Shown piece by piece: positions 37,258 through 45,427 of a DNA stretch of 64,000 nucleotides; the stretch's first letter is position 1, and each line of letters begins with the position of its first letter. The position numbers and the translations under genes were made by a program. The notes under the pieces were generated by a model, which made no database searches, was not told where the DNA came from, and saw nothing but the letters and a program-made list of their open reading frames with translations. The stretch comes from Denitrobaculum tricleocarpae (GTDB lineage: Bacteria; Pseudomonadota; Alphaproteobacteria; Kiloniellales; Kiloniellaceae), in the NCBI RefSeq assembly GCF_007004665.1, contig NZ_ML660058.1, forward strand, positions 186,001-250,000. The letters are read 5' to 3'.

Positions 37258-38592
37258 ATGTTAGCGATCTACGAGTATCTGTTTGGCGCTGCATCCTTCG
37301 TTCCCCATGGTTACTGTCTTGCCTGGCGTCCCGACCTGATCGCAATTCATGCCCTGTCCGACGGCGTGATTGCCCTGTCCTATTTCTCGATTCCCATTGC
37401 GCTGATCCTGCTGTTGAACAAGCGGGAAGATCTGGCCTTCAAACGAACCTTCGGTCTATTCGCGCTCTTTATCTTTTCCTGCGGCGTGACGCACCTGACG
37501 GCCATGATCATGCTGTGGGAGCCTTACTACGGTGCCCAGGGGATGGTAAAGGCGGTGACCGCGATGATTTCGGTGGTGACGGCAATCTCGCTCTGGCCGT
37601 TGCTGCCCAAAGTGCTGGCGCTGCCGGGGCCGGGACAGCTCCGCAAGATGAACACGCAACTGGCGGCGGAGATTGCCGAGAAGAATGCAGCTCAGGTCAA
37701 CCTTCACCAGGCCTATCAGCAGGTAGAGGCCCAGGTCGTCGAACGCACCCGCGAATTACAGGCGTTAAACCAGCGTCTGCAGGACGACGTTCGGCGGCGC
37801 AGTCTGCTGGAGGAAGAGCTGCGCGAGAAGGCGGCACAGTTGATCGCGACAAATGCCGAGCTGGAGCGCTTCGCTTACATTGCATCCCACGATCTGCAGG
37901 AGCCCCTGCGCAAGATCCAGGCTTTCGGCGATTTGCTGAAGAGCGAATACGAAACTGTATTGCCGGACGAAGCGGTTGAGTATGTGAGAATCATGCAGAA
38001 CGCAGCCTATAGAATGAACAAGCAGACGAAGGACATTTTGACCCTTTCCCGTCTCTCCTGGGACTCGATCCAGTTTGACAGCCTGGATCTTGCGGAAGTG
38101 GTTGAGGAGGTTGCTTTCGATTTGAAAGAGCGCATTGAAGAGGCCGGCGGCAAGCTCGAGGTCGGGCCTTTGCCCGGTATTCCGGGGGACCGGACACAGA
38201 TCCGCCTTTTGATGCAGAACCTCCTGGTCAACGCCTTCAAATACCGCGAGCCGGATTCAATCCCGGAGGTCCATGTGGAGGCAACGCTGCATGATACCGG
38301 CGCACCGGGAACCGGCGGCGCTTGTGTCGAGATAAGCGTGCGGGACAATGGCATAGGCTTCGCTCAGGAGGATGCCGAGAGAATATTCTCGATTTTTCAG
38401 CGGCTGCACGGGCGCAGTGAATTTGACGGAACAGGAATAGGTCTGGCTATCTGTAAGAAAATCGTCGAAAATCATAACGGAGCAATCGAGGCGGTTTCGT
38501 CACTCGGCAAAGGTGCCGTCTTTAATATTCGGTTGCCGACCTCGCAACCAGAACGGCGAGAGATACATGCAGGCACAGACACAGCGGTATAG
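37258..38592 (+). CDS. Histidine kinase with ethylene-receptor-like (ETR1) membrane domain
   Basis: The 444-residue protein has three N-terminal membrane helices matching the copper/ethylene-binding domain of plant ETR1 and cyanobacterial Etr1. Residues Asp35, Tyr42, Ile45, Pro46, Ile72, Cys75 and His79 ('SDGVIALSYFSIP', 'LFIFSCGVTHL') align with ETR1 Asp25, Tyr32, Ile35, Pro36, Ile62, Cys65 and His69 at a constant offset of ten. A coiled coil (about 130-200) leads to HisKA with His211 ('IASHDLQEPLRK') and HATPase_c. There is no GAF domain, unlike plant receptors. It probably binds Cu(I) and senses ethylene or another small unsaturated gas. It overlaps the following receiver gene. Confidence 0.9.
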   Translation: MLAIYEYLFGAASFVPHGYCLAWRPDLIAIHALSDGVIALSYFSIPIALILLLNKREDLAFKRTFGLFALFIFSCGVTHLTAMIMLWEPYYGAQGMVKAVTAMISVVTAISLWPLLPKVLALPGPGQLRKMNTQLAAEIAEKNAAQVNLHQAYQQVEAQVVERTRELQALNQRLQDDVRRRSLLEEELREKAAQLIATNAELERFAYIASHDLQEPLRKIQAFGDLLKSEYETVLPDEAVEYVRIMQNAAYRMNKQTKDILTLSRLSWDSIQFDSLDLAEVVEEVAFDLKERIEEAGGKLEVGPLPGIPGDRTQIRLLMQNLLVNAFKYREPDSIPEVHVEATLHDTGAPGTGGACVEISVRDNGIGFAQEDAERIFSIFQRLHGRSEFDGTGIGLAICKKIVENHNGAIEAVSSLGKGAVFNIRLPTSQPERREIHAGTDTAV

Positions 38593-39016
38593 CGTTCTGA
38601 TGGTCGACGACGATCCGGAAGATGGAGTCCTCGTGCAAAAAGCGATTGCTTCGTCAGGTCCCAAAGTCGATTTCCAGTTTGTTGCCAGCGGTGCCGAGGT
38701 TCTGGATTACCTCTTCACGGAAGGGCGATTTACCGACCGGTCCAGCGCGCCGCGCCCCAATCTTATTCTGCTTGATCTCAACATGCCGGGCGTCGACGGT
38801 TTCAGCGTGCTGAAACAGATCAAAAGCGACATGGACTTGCGCCGGATCCCGGTGGTCGTGCTGACCACGTCCGAGGCGGAGACCGATATCGTCAAGAGTT
38901 ATGATTTCGGTGCAAACACCTTCATCACCAAACCCTCAAGCTTTTCGGACATGATCGAGGTCATGACATCGCTGAAGAGCTATTGGTTCGACGCCGCCCG
39001 GCTGCCCACCGCCTGA
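38567..39016 (+). CDS. Single-domain response regulator (Rcp1-like)
   Basis: The 149-residue receiver has the acidic pair in 'LMVDDDPED', phosphoacceptor Asp70 in 'LLDLNMPGVDG', the Thr-Thr-Ser switch in 'VLTTSEAETD' and the Lys in 'FITKPSS'. The extended first half ('YLFTEGRFTDRSSAPRPN') is typical of Rcp1-type receivers that pair with phytochrome-like kinases. The start lies 26 bases inside the previous gene, a strong sign of coupling. It is the likely phosphate acceptor of the ethylene-receptor-like kinase. Confidence 0.92.
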   Translation: MQAQTQRYSVLMVDDDPEDGVLVQKAIASSGPKVDFQFVASGAEVLDYLFTEGRFTDRSSAPRPNLILLDLNMPGVDGFSVLKQIKSDMDLRRIPVVVLTTSEAETDIVKSYDFGANTFITKPSSFSDMIEVMTSLKSYWFDAARLPTA

Positions 39017-39379
39017 AGCAACGGTGGGAGGAAGAGAACCCCGCTACCCGCGCAGGTGGCCGGATCCGGCAAGAACCCGCTGCCGATCTGCGCAAGCTGT
39101 GTGAAGCGGCCCCATACGATGCCGGTCCCCTGGCACGGTTCGTTGAAGCCGTGCGTCACTTCTGCTCTTACGGATCTTTGCGCTTCCGGCCTTCCAGCGC
39201 GCGGTAAGATCACAGATAGCCCGTGCGCGTGTGACTGGCGTGAAGCCACTCGGCCCTTTCCGACGAAGCTCTGCCATTTAGATTCGGCACGTCACCCGCC
39301 GCGCTCGAATTTCCATTGACTCGAACGCTCTTCACCCGTCTTGATTGCATCTCGTCCAGCGCCAAAGAAGAATCGCCCC

Positions 39380-39748
39380 ATGCGTCGCTTTATTGCCGTC
39401 CTGATGAGCCTTCTATGGCTCCTCAACGCAGTTGCTGCGTCGGCATTCATGTCTGCTGTGGAGCGGGATGACGGCGGATTCCTGATTCCGATCTGCAGCG
39501 GTGGCCAGATCATACTGGTTGATCTGAGCGCGGGAGCCCCTTCGGAGGACAGCCAGGAACAGGATCAGGGCGCGGCCATCGACTGTCCGCTCCTGACGGC
39601 GGTTGCCCCTCTGCCCGAGCTCCTGGGCAACGCGCTCGACGTCGAGCACACCCCATCGAACGATGGCCTGGAGCCGCGGTCCCAACGGATACCGGGTGAC
39701 CGGGCGGCTGACCGCCCAGGCGCGCGAGGCCCGCCGACTTTATCCTGA
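39380..39748 (+). CDS. Small exported protein, DUF2946-like
   Basis: The 122-residue product has a signal peptide (RRFIAVLMSLLWLLNAVA) followed by 'LIPICSGGQ' and 'IDCPLL', a spacing of single Cys residues that recalls DUF2946-type proteins found beside metal-related outer-membrane receptors. The match is by pattern only. Its C-terminal third is Pro/Arg-rich and looks disordered. The stop falls in the first arm of a hairpin that precedes the TonB-receptor gene, so the two are likely co-transcribed. Confidence 0.65.
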   Translation: MRRFIAVLMSLLWLLNAVAASAFMSAVERDDGGFLIPICSGGQIILVDLSAGAPSEDSQEQDQGAAIDCPLLTAVAPLPELLGNALDVEHTPSNDGLEPRSQRIPGDRAADRPGARGPPTLS

Positions 39749-39809
39749 ACCGCAGTGTTGGTGAGCCTGAGTGTTGGTGAGCCTGACCTGAGGCAGGCTC
39801 CAGGATAAA
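39739..39809 (+). promoter_or_regulatory. Structured leader before the TonB-receptor gene
   Basis: A 9-bp perfect inverted repeat (TTTATCCTG with CAGGATAAA) encloses a tandem 16-base repeat (TGTTGGTGAGCCTGAG, then TGTTGGTGAGCCTGAC) and an inner perfect stem, GAGCCTG with CAGGCTC. The structure ends 15 bases before the receptor ATG. It could sequester the ribosome binding site or act as a processing or attenuation element. No known riboswitch class is recognised. Confidence 0.5.
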
Positions 39810-39823
39810 GGACGATTGATTAC

Positions 39824-41986
39824 ATGGTGACAACTTATCATGCGATGGCGCGCGGCGCTGTCGCAAGCGCTGCCCTTGCGGCTTTTTCGGCTGCGCCGGC
39901 GCTCGCTCAAAACGAAAATACGCCCGTCGAACTGGACCCCGTTGTTGTGGAGGAGGTCGGGCCCGGAGAGACTCCGGCTGGTCCGGTCGAAGGCTGGCGT
40001 GCGCCGACCGCGGACGGACCGACCCGCACCCGCACGCCGCTCTGGCAGATCCCGCAGTCGGTCCAGGTTCTGCCCCGGCAGCTAATAGAGGAGCAGGACG
40101 CCCAGAGCGTCGCGGATGTGCTGCGCAATGTGCCCGGCGTCGTCGTGAGCCGGGACGATGAGATCTTTCTGAGCCCTCCGATCCTGCGCGGCTTCGAAGC
40201 GCGCAATTTCTACGACGGACAGCCGGCCTTCGGCTTCACCAACAGCGCCGACCCCCTCAGCACCATACAGGTGGAGCGGGTCGAAGTGATAAAAGGGCCC
40301 TCGGGCGCGCTCTTCGGCGGCGGCGTGGGCGCGCCGCTGGGCGGGATTATCAACGTCATCCGTAAGCGCCCCGACCCCGACGGGTTTTTCGGCTCGGTCG
40401 AAGCCGATGGCGGCAGCTTCGGCAATCGCGGGATCGGCGCGGACGTCAATGCGCCGCTCGTCGAGGGCGGACGGGTCCGCTTCCGGATGCAGGCGGAATA
40501 CCGTCGGGAAGACGGCTTCATCGACGACCTGGAATCGGAACAGGTCAATCTCTTTCCCGCGGTCGAAGCCGACATCACGGAAGACACCACGGCCAGTCTG
40601 CTGGGCTTTTACGGCGAGCGCGATTTTATCGAGTATCCCGGTCTGCCGGCGGCCGCCGTCACCTACAGCGGTTTCGACGAGGAGCAATTCCCCGGCGCGC
40701 TCAATCCGCCGGAAAGTCACGCTGAAACCTATAGCCTTCAGGCCTTCATCGAGCATGAGATGAACCAGAGTTGGCGCATTCACGGATCGTTCCAATACGT
40801 ATCGGACTCTTTCGAGGAGAATGACAGTTTCGCGGACAGCGCTTTTTTCGACCTTGATACCAGCGACACGCTCTTTCCCGTCATCACCGGTCAATTGACC
40901 AACGACGTGGAGCAATTCAACGGCAATCTCTGGACGACGGCGGACTTTACGACCGGCATTGCGAAACACCGGCTTCTGATCGGCGTCGAGGCCGACCGCA
41001 CCGACTATGAAGCGACCACCACCTTTCTGCCCACCTTCGGCGTGATCGATCTTCTCAACCCGGTCCGCCCGGCCTTCACGCCCCTGCCGGCCACACTGGC
41101 CCCAGGGACCACCGCCGATATCCTCAGTAGATCGGCCAGTATCTACGCCCAGGACCAGATCACGCTCTGGGAGGACCTGCATCTGACCGCGTCGCTCCGT
41201 TACACCCGCTTGAAGACGGAGGACCGCAGCGATTCCGGGGCTGGCACGGTCAAAAATGTGCACAAGGAGGCAACTCCGCGCGTAGGCATTGCTTACGATG
41301 TGACGCAGGAAGTGACGATTTTCGCCGGTTACGGCGAGGGATTCGAGCAGCCGCTCTTCGTGACGCCGGTCGCAGGCGAGTCGCCCGTTCCCGAAACCTC
41401 GAAACAAATCGAGGCCGGCGTGAAGTTCGACCTCGACGCCGGTCTCTCAGGCTCGCTGGCCGTTTTCCAGATCGAGCGGCAGAACGTGCCCGTGAACGTC
41501 TCCATCTCCGGGCAACCCCGCGCGCAGCGGCAAAGCGGCGAACAGCGCGCCCGCGGCGTTGAGGCAGAGGTCTTGTGGCAGCCCATGCCTGAAGTCTCCT
41601 TGCTCGCCAACTTCACTTACCAGCAGGCGGAGGTGACCGAAGACACCGAACTGCCGGTCGGTGACAGGCTGGTGCGCGTGCCCCAATCCTTTGGCCGCCT
41701 GGCCGCGCAGTACCGGTTTCTGGAAGGGGAGGCGAAGGGGCTCTCGCTTGGTGCCGGTCTGACGGCCTCTTCCGGTGCCGAAGCGACCCTGCCCAACAGT
41801 TTCGAGACCGACGGCTTCAGCCTGGTCGATGCCCGGGTCGGCTACGAACTCGGCCCGGCAAAGCTCTCGGTCTCGGTCGAGAACCTTTTCGACGAGGAAT
41901 ACTTCGTGCCCTACGGCTTTTTTAACAACACCGTCGCGCCCGGCCAGCCCCGGACCTTTCTCGCCACCCTGCGCGTGAAATTCTGA
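39824..41986 (+). CDS. TonB-dependent siderophore-type outer-membrane receptor
   Basis: The 720-residue protein has a signal peptide ending ALA-QN, a TonB-box-like 'ELDPVVVEE', a plug domain ('QIPQSVQVLPRQLIEEQDAQSVADVLRNVPGV', in segments, and 'VERVEVIKGPSGALFGGG') and a 22-stranded barrel ending in 'TFLATLRVKF' with the terminal Phe. The 'P-Q-S-V-x-V' plug start is typical of siderophore receptors such as FhuA and FpvA, so ferric siderophore uptake is the best guess. No siderophore synthesis or ABC uptake genes are adjacent. A structured leader precedes it. Confidence 0.92.
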   Translation: MVTTYHAMARGAVASAALAAFSAAPALAQNENTPVELDPVVVEEVGPGETPAGPVEGWRAPTADGPTRTRTPLWQIPQSVQVLPRQLIEEQDAQSVADVLRNVPGVVVSRDDEIFLSPPILRGFEARNFYDGQPAFGFTNSADPLSTIQVERVEVIKGPSGALFGGGVGAPLGGIINVIRKRPDPDGFFGSVEADGGSFGNRGIGADVNAPLVEGGRVRFRMQAEYRREDGFIDDLESEQVNLFPAVEADITEDTTASLLGFYGERDFIEYPGLPAAAVTYSGFDEEQFPGALNPPESHAETYSLQAFIEHEMNQSWRIHGSFQYVSDSFEENDSFADSAFFDLDTSDTLFPVITGQLTNDVEQFNGNLWTTADFTTGIAKHRLLIGVEADRTDYEATTTFLPTFGVIDLLNPVRPAFTPLPATLAPGTTADILSRSASIYAQDQITLWEDLHLTASLRYTRLKTEDRSDSGAGTVKNVHKEATPRVGIAYDVTQEVTIFAGYGEGFEQPLFVTPVAGESPVPETSKQIEAGVKFDLDAGLSGSLAVFQIERQNVPVNVSISGQPRAQRQSGEQRARGVEAEVLWQPMPEVSLLANFTYQQAEVTEDTELPVGDRLVRVPQSFGRLAAQYRFLEGEAKGLSLGAGLTASSGAEATLPNSFETDGFSLVDARVGYELGPAKLSVSVENLFDEEYFVPYGFFNNTVAPGQPRTFLATLRVKF

Positions 41987-42043
41987 CCTCGAGGCTACGC
42001 GCGATCATTCAATGAATCTTCATCGCACAAAGGAACCATCGCC

Positions 42044-42862
42044 ATGATCAACAGACGCACTTTCAGCCTTGCGGCCTTGACGGGCCTGCTCGCCGCCCCG
42101 CACGTTCGTGCCGCCGAGACCCAGGATAAGGCCACGGCCGCGCAGCCCGACGATGACGTTCACACCATGACCGAGTTTCCCGCCGAGTGGCAGGGGGCGG
42201 AGGAGATCGTCCTGCTCGGCTATCCCGGCATGACCGCTCTGGACCTTGTCGGGCCGCAGTACATGTTTGCCAGTCTTTGGGGCGCGAAAGTCAAGGTGGT
42301 CGCGAAGACTCTCGATCCGCTTCCGACCGACACCGGCCTGACCATCCTGCCGGACGTCACCTTCGATCAGGCCGTCGCCGCGCCGGATGTGATCTGCGCG
42401 CCGGGCGCGGTCAGCGGTACGCTGGCCGCCATGCAGGATTCGGAAACCATCGACTTCCTCGCCGACCGGGGGGCTAAAGCACGCTATGTCACCTCGGTCT
42501 GCACCGGCAGCTTACTGTTGGGCAAGGCCGGACTGGTCGAGGGTTACCGCGTCACCTCTCATTGGTTCACCCGGCCCCTGATGACCGAGTTCGGCGCGAT
42601 CCCGGTCGATGCCCGCGTGGTACGGGACCGGAACCGCATCACCGGCGCCGGGGTCACGGCGGGGATCGACTTCGGTCTGGCACTCGTCGGCGAAATGCGG
42701 GACGAGACATACGCACAATCGGTCCAACTTATCGCCGAGTATGCGCCGGAGCCGCCCTTCAACGCCGGAACACCGGAGACCGCTCCGCCCATGGTGACCA
42801 AGATGATGCGCGACATGTTCGCCGGATTGCCCGACCGTATCCGCGCTCTTGCCAGACAATAG
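42044..42862 (+). CDS. Exported DJ-1/PfpI family protein
   Basis: The 272-residue protein opens with a Tat-like signal (INRRTFSLAALTGLLA) and carries a DJ-1/PfpI domain with the nucleophile elbow 'VTSVCTGSLLLGKAGLV' and 'RVTSHWFT', as in isonitrile hydratase and AraC-associated PfpI proteins. The conserved Cys is followed by Thr-Gly-Ser. Export of this fold is less common than cytoplasmic location. It follows the TonB-receptor gene by 57 bases and may be in the same transcript. Substrate unknown. Confidence 0.85.
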   Translation: MINRRTFSLAALTGLLAAPHVRAAETQDKATAAQPDDDVHTMTEFPAEWQGAEEIVLLGYPGMTALDLVGPQYMFASLWGAKVKVVAKTLDPLPTDTGLTILPDVTFDQAVAAPDVICAPGAVSGTLAAMQDSETIDFLADRGAKARYVTSVCTGSLLLGKAGLVEGYRVTSHWFTRPLMTEFGAIPVDARVVRDRNRITGAGVTAGIDFGLALVGEMRDETYAQSVQLIAEYAPEPPFNAGTPETAPPMVTKMMRDMFAGLPDRIRALARQ

Positions 42863-42998
42863 ATCGCCAAGAAGAGGGGAGGGGCGCCCGTTCCAGGCCG
42901 TGCCCCTCGGAGCCATTGTCCGCCGGCCATGGATCTGTTTGCTTGGCGGCTTTGCTGCTACTCTCTTGTGAATCAAGGTGACGGAGTGGGAGCAGGAA

Positions 42999-43949
42999 AT
43001 GTCCGAGACGGAACCGCCCAGAATGGGCACCATGTTCGGCGGTCGGGCCGGCGGCGGTTTGTTCGACATCCCCACTGCCCCGTTGGGCCAGGTTGACGCT
43101 GCCGACATCGTGGTCATAGGGGCGCCGAGCGCGACACCCTACCCGTCGGTCGGTCCCTACTGCGCCGATGCCCCGGATGCCATTCGTTCCGCCTTTGGAT
43201 GGCCCGGCGTATTGGACCACCATGATTTCGATTTGGGCGGTAAGATCTTCGCCGAGGGTACGAAAGCGGTCGACTGGGGCAACCTCGCGCACAGTGACCG
43301 CGATTTTGCCGCCAATCGCGAGCGGATCTCGCAGGCGGTCGTAAGCGTGCTGGATCAGGGCGCGGTGCCCGTGGTCATGGGCGGTGACGATTCCATCCCG
43401 ATCCCGGTGCTCCAGGCCTATGAAGCCCATGGCCCCCTCACCATTGTCCAGCTCGACGCACATATCGACTGGCGGGACGAGGTCGGCGGCGAACGTCTGG
43501 GCCTGTCGAGCAACATGCGGCGGGCTTCGGAAATGCCCTGGGTCGAAAACATCATTCAACTGGGCGCGCGCGGCCTGGGCAGTGCCCGGCCCCGGGACTT
43601 TCAGGATGCCACCGACTGGGGCGTCAGGTTTTTCCCGATGCAGGACATCGTGACCGGCGGGTTCGACGCGGCGGTCGAAGCCGTCCCGGCGGACAGCAAG
43701 GTCTTCGTGACCCTCGATATCGATGCCATGGACCCGGCGGTCGTGCCCTCGGTGATCGGTCCCGCGCCGGGCGGCTTCGACTACTGGCAGGTCGTCAGGC
43801 TGCTCAAGGCCATTGCGGTGCGCTCCAAGATCGTCGGCTTCGACCTGGTCGAACTCATGCCCGCGAACGATATCGGCGGACGCGGCGCGCTGGTCGCCGC
43901 CCGCCTGATCGCCGTCGTTATGGGGCTCATCAGCCGGCAGCGCGGCTGA
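42999..43949 (+). CDS. Ureohydrolase (agmatinase / guanidino-acid hydrolase family)
   Basis: The 316-residue enzyme belongs to the arginase/agmatinase family, which hydrolyses guanidino compounds to urea with a two-manganese site. Metal ligands are visible in 'DAHIDWRDE' and 'DIDAMDP'. The first metal motif reads GGDDS, whereas most members have GGDHS, so a His ligand is replaced by Asp. The ATG at 42999 follows GGAGCAGGAA; an upstream in-frame GTG is less likely. The gene is followed by homocysteine methyltransferase on the same strand, 147 bases away. The true substrate is undetermined. Confidence 0.9.
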   Translation: MSETEPPRMGTMFGGRAGGGLFDIPTAPLGQVDAADIVVIGAPSATPYPSVGPYCADAPDAIRSAFGWPGVLDHHDFDLGGKIFAEGTKAVDWGNLAHSDRDFAANRERISQAVVSVLDQGAVPVVMGGDDSIPIPVLQAYEAHGPLTIVQLDAHIDWRDEVGGERLGLSSNMRRASEMPWVENIIQLGARGLGSARPRDFQDATDWGVRFFPMQDIVTGGFDAAVEAVPADSKVFVTLDIDAMDPAVVPSVIGPAPGGFDYWQVVRLLKAIAVRSKIVGFDLVELMPANDIGGRGALVAARLIAVVMGLISRQRG

Positions 43950-44096
43950 CGGTGACGGGAAGCAACAAAACTGCCTGAAAGCTCACTTGTGATTCCCTTC
44001 ATTTCCTGCGCGACAGCGGGCGGTCTTTTCGCTTAGTCTGCGCCGCGATTTTGAGAATGGTTACGGATGGCAAAGTCCGGTAAAGGCAGGGCATAA

Positions 44097-45023
44097 ATGG
44101 CTAGGATTACACTTCTCGACGGGGGACTCAGCCGGGAGCTGGAAAACTGCGGCGCCGAGCTGCGGCAGCCGGAATGGTCGGCGCTGGCCCTGATGGAAAA
44201 GCCCGAGGCCGTCTTGCAGGCCCACCGGAATTTCCTGAAAGCGGGTGCGCAGGTGCTCACCACCAACAGCTATGCCCTGGTGCCTTTTCATATCGGGGCC
44301 GAGCGTTTCGGGCGGGACGCGCTTGGCCTTGCCGCGCGCGCGGGCAAACTGGCCCGCGAGGCCGCCGATGAAGCTGCCGATGGAGCCGCCGATGAAGCCA
44401 GTGCAGACGAAAGCAGGACTGTCCGCGTGGCCGGCTCGATCCCGCCGCTCTTCGGGTCCTACCGTCCTGACCTCTTCGATGCCGCACGGGCTCCGGACCT
44501 GTTGGCACCGCTTATAGAGGGCCTTGCGCCTTACGCCGACTTCTGGCTGGTCGAAACCATCAGTTCCCTAATCGAAGCCCGGACCGTCTTTGCCGGGTTG
44601 AAGCCGACGGAAAAGCCCGTCTGGCTCTCCTTCACGCTCGAGGACGCGATCCGGGATGTTCCCCGGCTGCGCTCGGGCGAGAGCGTCGAAGAGTCGGTTC
44701 AACTGGCCGCCGGGCTTGGCGCCGATGCGCTGCTCTTTAACTGCTCCGCGCCCGAAGTGATGGAGGCGGCGGTGCGCCTGGCCGCAGACCTATTGGCCGG
44801 GCAAGGCAAGGGGATTCCCGTCGGGGTCTATGCCAACGCCTTCGTGGAAAAGAGCGATGACGATCCAATGGTGGCGAACGAAACCATCACGCCGGTCCGC
44901 AAAGAGCTCACGCCGGAACGCTACCGCGACTTCGCCAGGTCCTGGGTCGACGCGGGCGCGCGGATCATCGGCGGCTGCTGCGGCATCGGCCCGGACCACA
45001 TCGCGGCCCTGCGTGATCTTTGA
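44097..45023 (+). CDS. Homocysteine S-methyltransferase family protein
   Basis: The 308-residue protein has the Pfam S-methyl_trans pattern: an N-terminal 'LLDGGLSRELE', a 'VLTTNSYALVPFHIG' segment, and the zinc ligands Cys in 'LFNCSAPEVM' and Cys-Cys in 'IIGGCCGIGPDHI'. Such enzymes pass a methyl group to homocysteine from S-methylmethionine, betaine or related donors to make methionine. An Ala/Asp/Glu-rich stretch at about 90-105 is an insertion compared with typical members. Cytoplasmic and apparently monocistronic. Confidence 0.9.
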   Translation: MARITLLDGGLSRELENCGAELRQPEWSALALMEKPEAVLQAHRNFLKAGAQVLTTNSYALVPFHIGAERFGRDALGLAARAGKLAREAADEAADGAADEASADESRTVRVAGSIPPLFGSYRPDLFDAARAPDLLAPLIEGLAPYADFWLVETISSLIEARTVFAGLKPTEKPVWLSFTLEDAIRDVPRLRSGESVEESVQLAAGLGADALLFNCSAPEVMEAAVRLAADLLAGQGKGIPVGVYANAFVEKSDDDPMVANETITPVRKELTPERYRDFARSWVDAGARIIGGCCGIGPDHIAALRDL

Positions 45024-45427
45024 CGTCAGGCGGTCCAGGCATCTGACACAGGCATCTGATCCGGGCTTCGGGCCCTGGAGATGCTCGGTAAATCGGATCC
45101 GGGGAGGTGCGTCTTTCCGGCGGGCCGATGGCCGGTAGCGCTGACCCGGCAGAATTGGATCGCGGGTGGCAAGTCAAGGAAACAACAATCTTAAATTGTA
45201 GTGCCCATGAGATCAGTTGTCGCGGTGATCATTATTTCCCTTTTTCTGTGTAGAGACAAAAATACTGTACAATTGGCGATAAACCTCCAGCGGGTAACTG
45301 CACGTTAACAAGCGATCTCTATTTTGCGCCTCACAGACCCTCTGGGTCCGCCCGAATCCGAAACACTCGGTCTGTCCGCTGTGTTTCCTTTTTTGCCGAC
45401 AGGTCTAACGTGGTGGGGGCCACATCG
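45024..45427. other. Intergenic region before chemoreceptor
   Basis: About 400 bases. The second half is AT-richer and likely holds the chemoreceptor promoter. No gene or repeat is seen. Confidence 0.45.
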
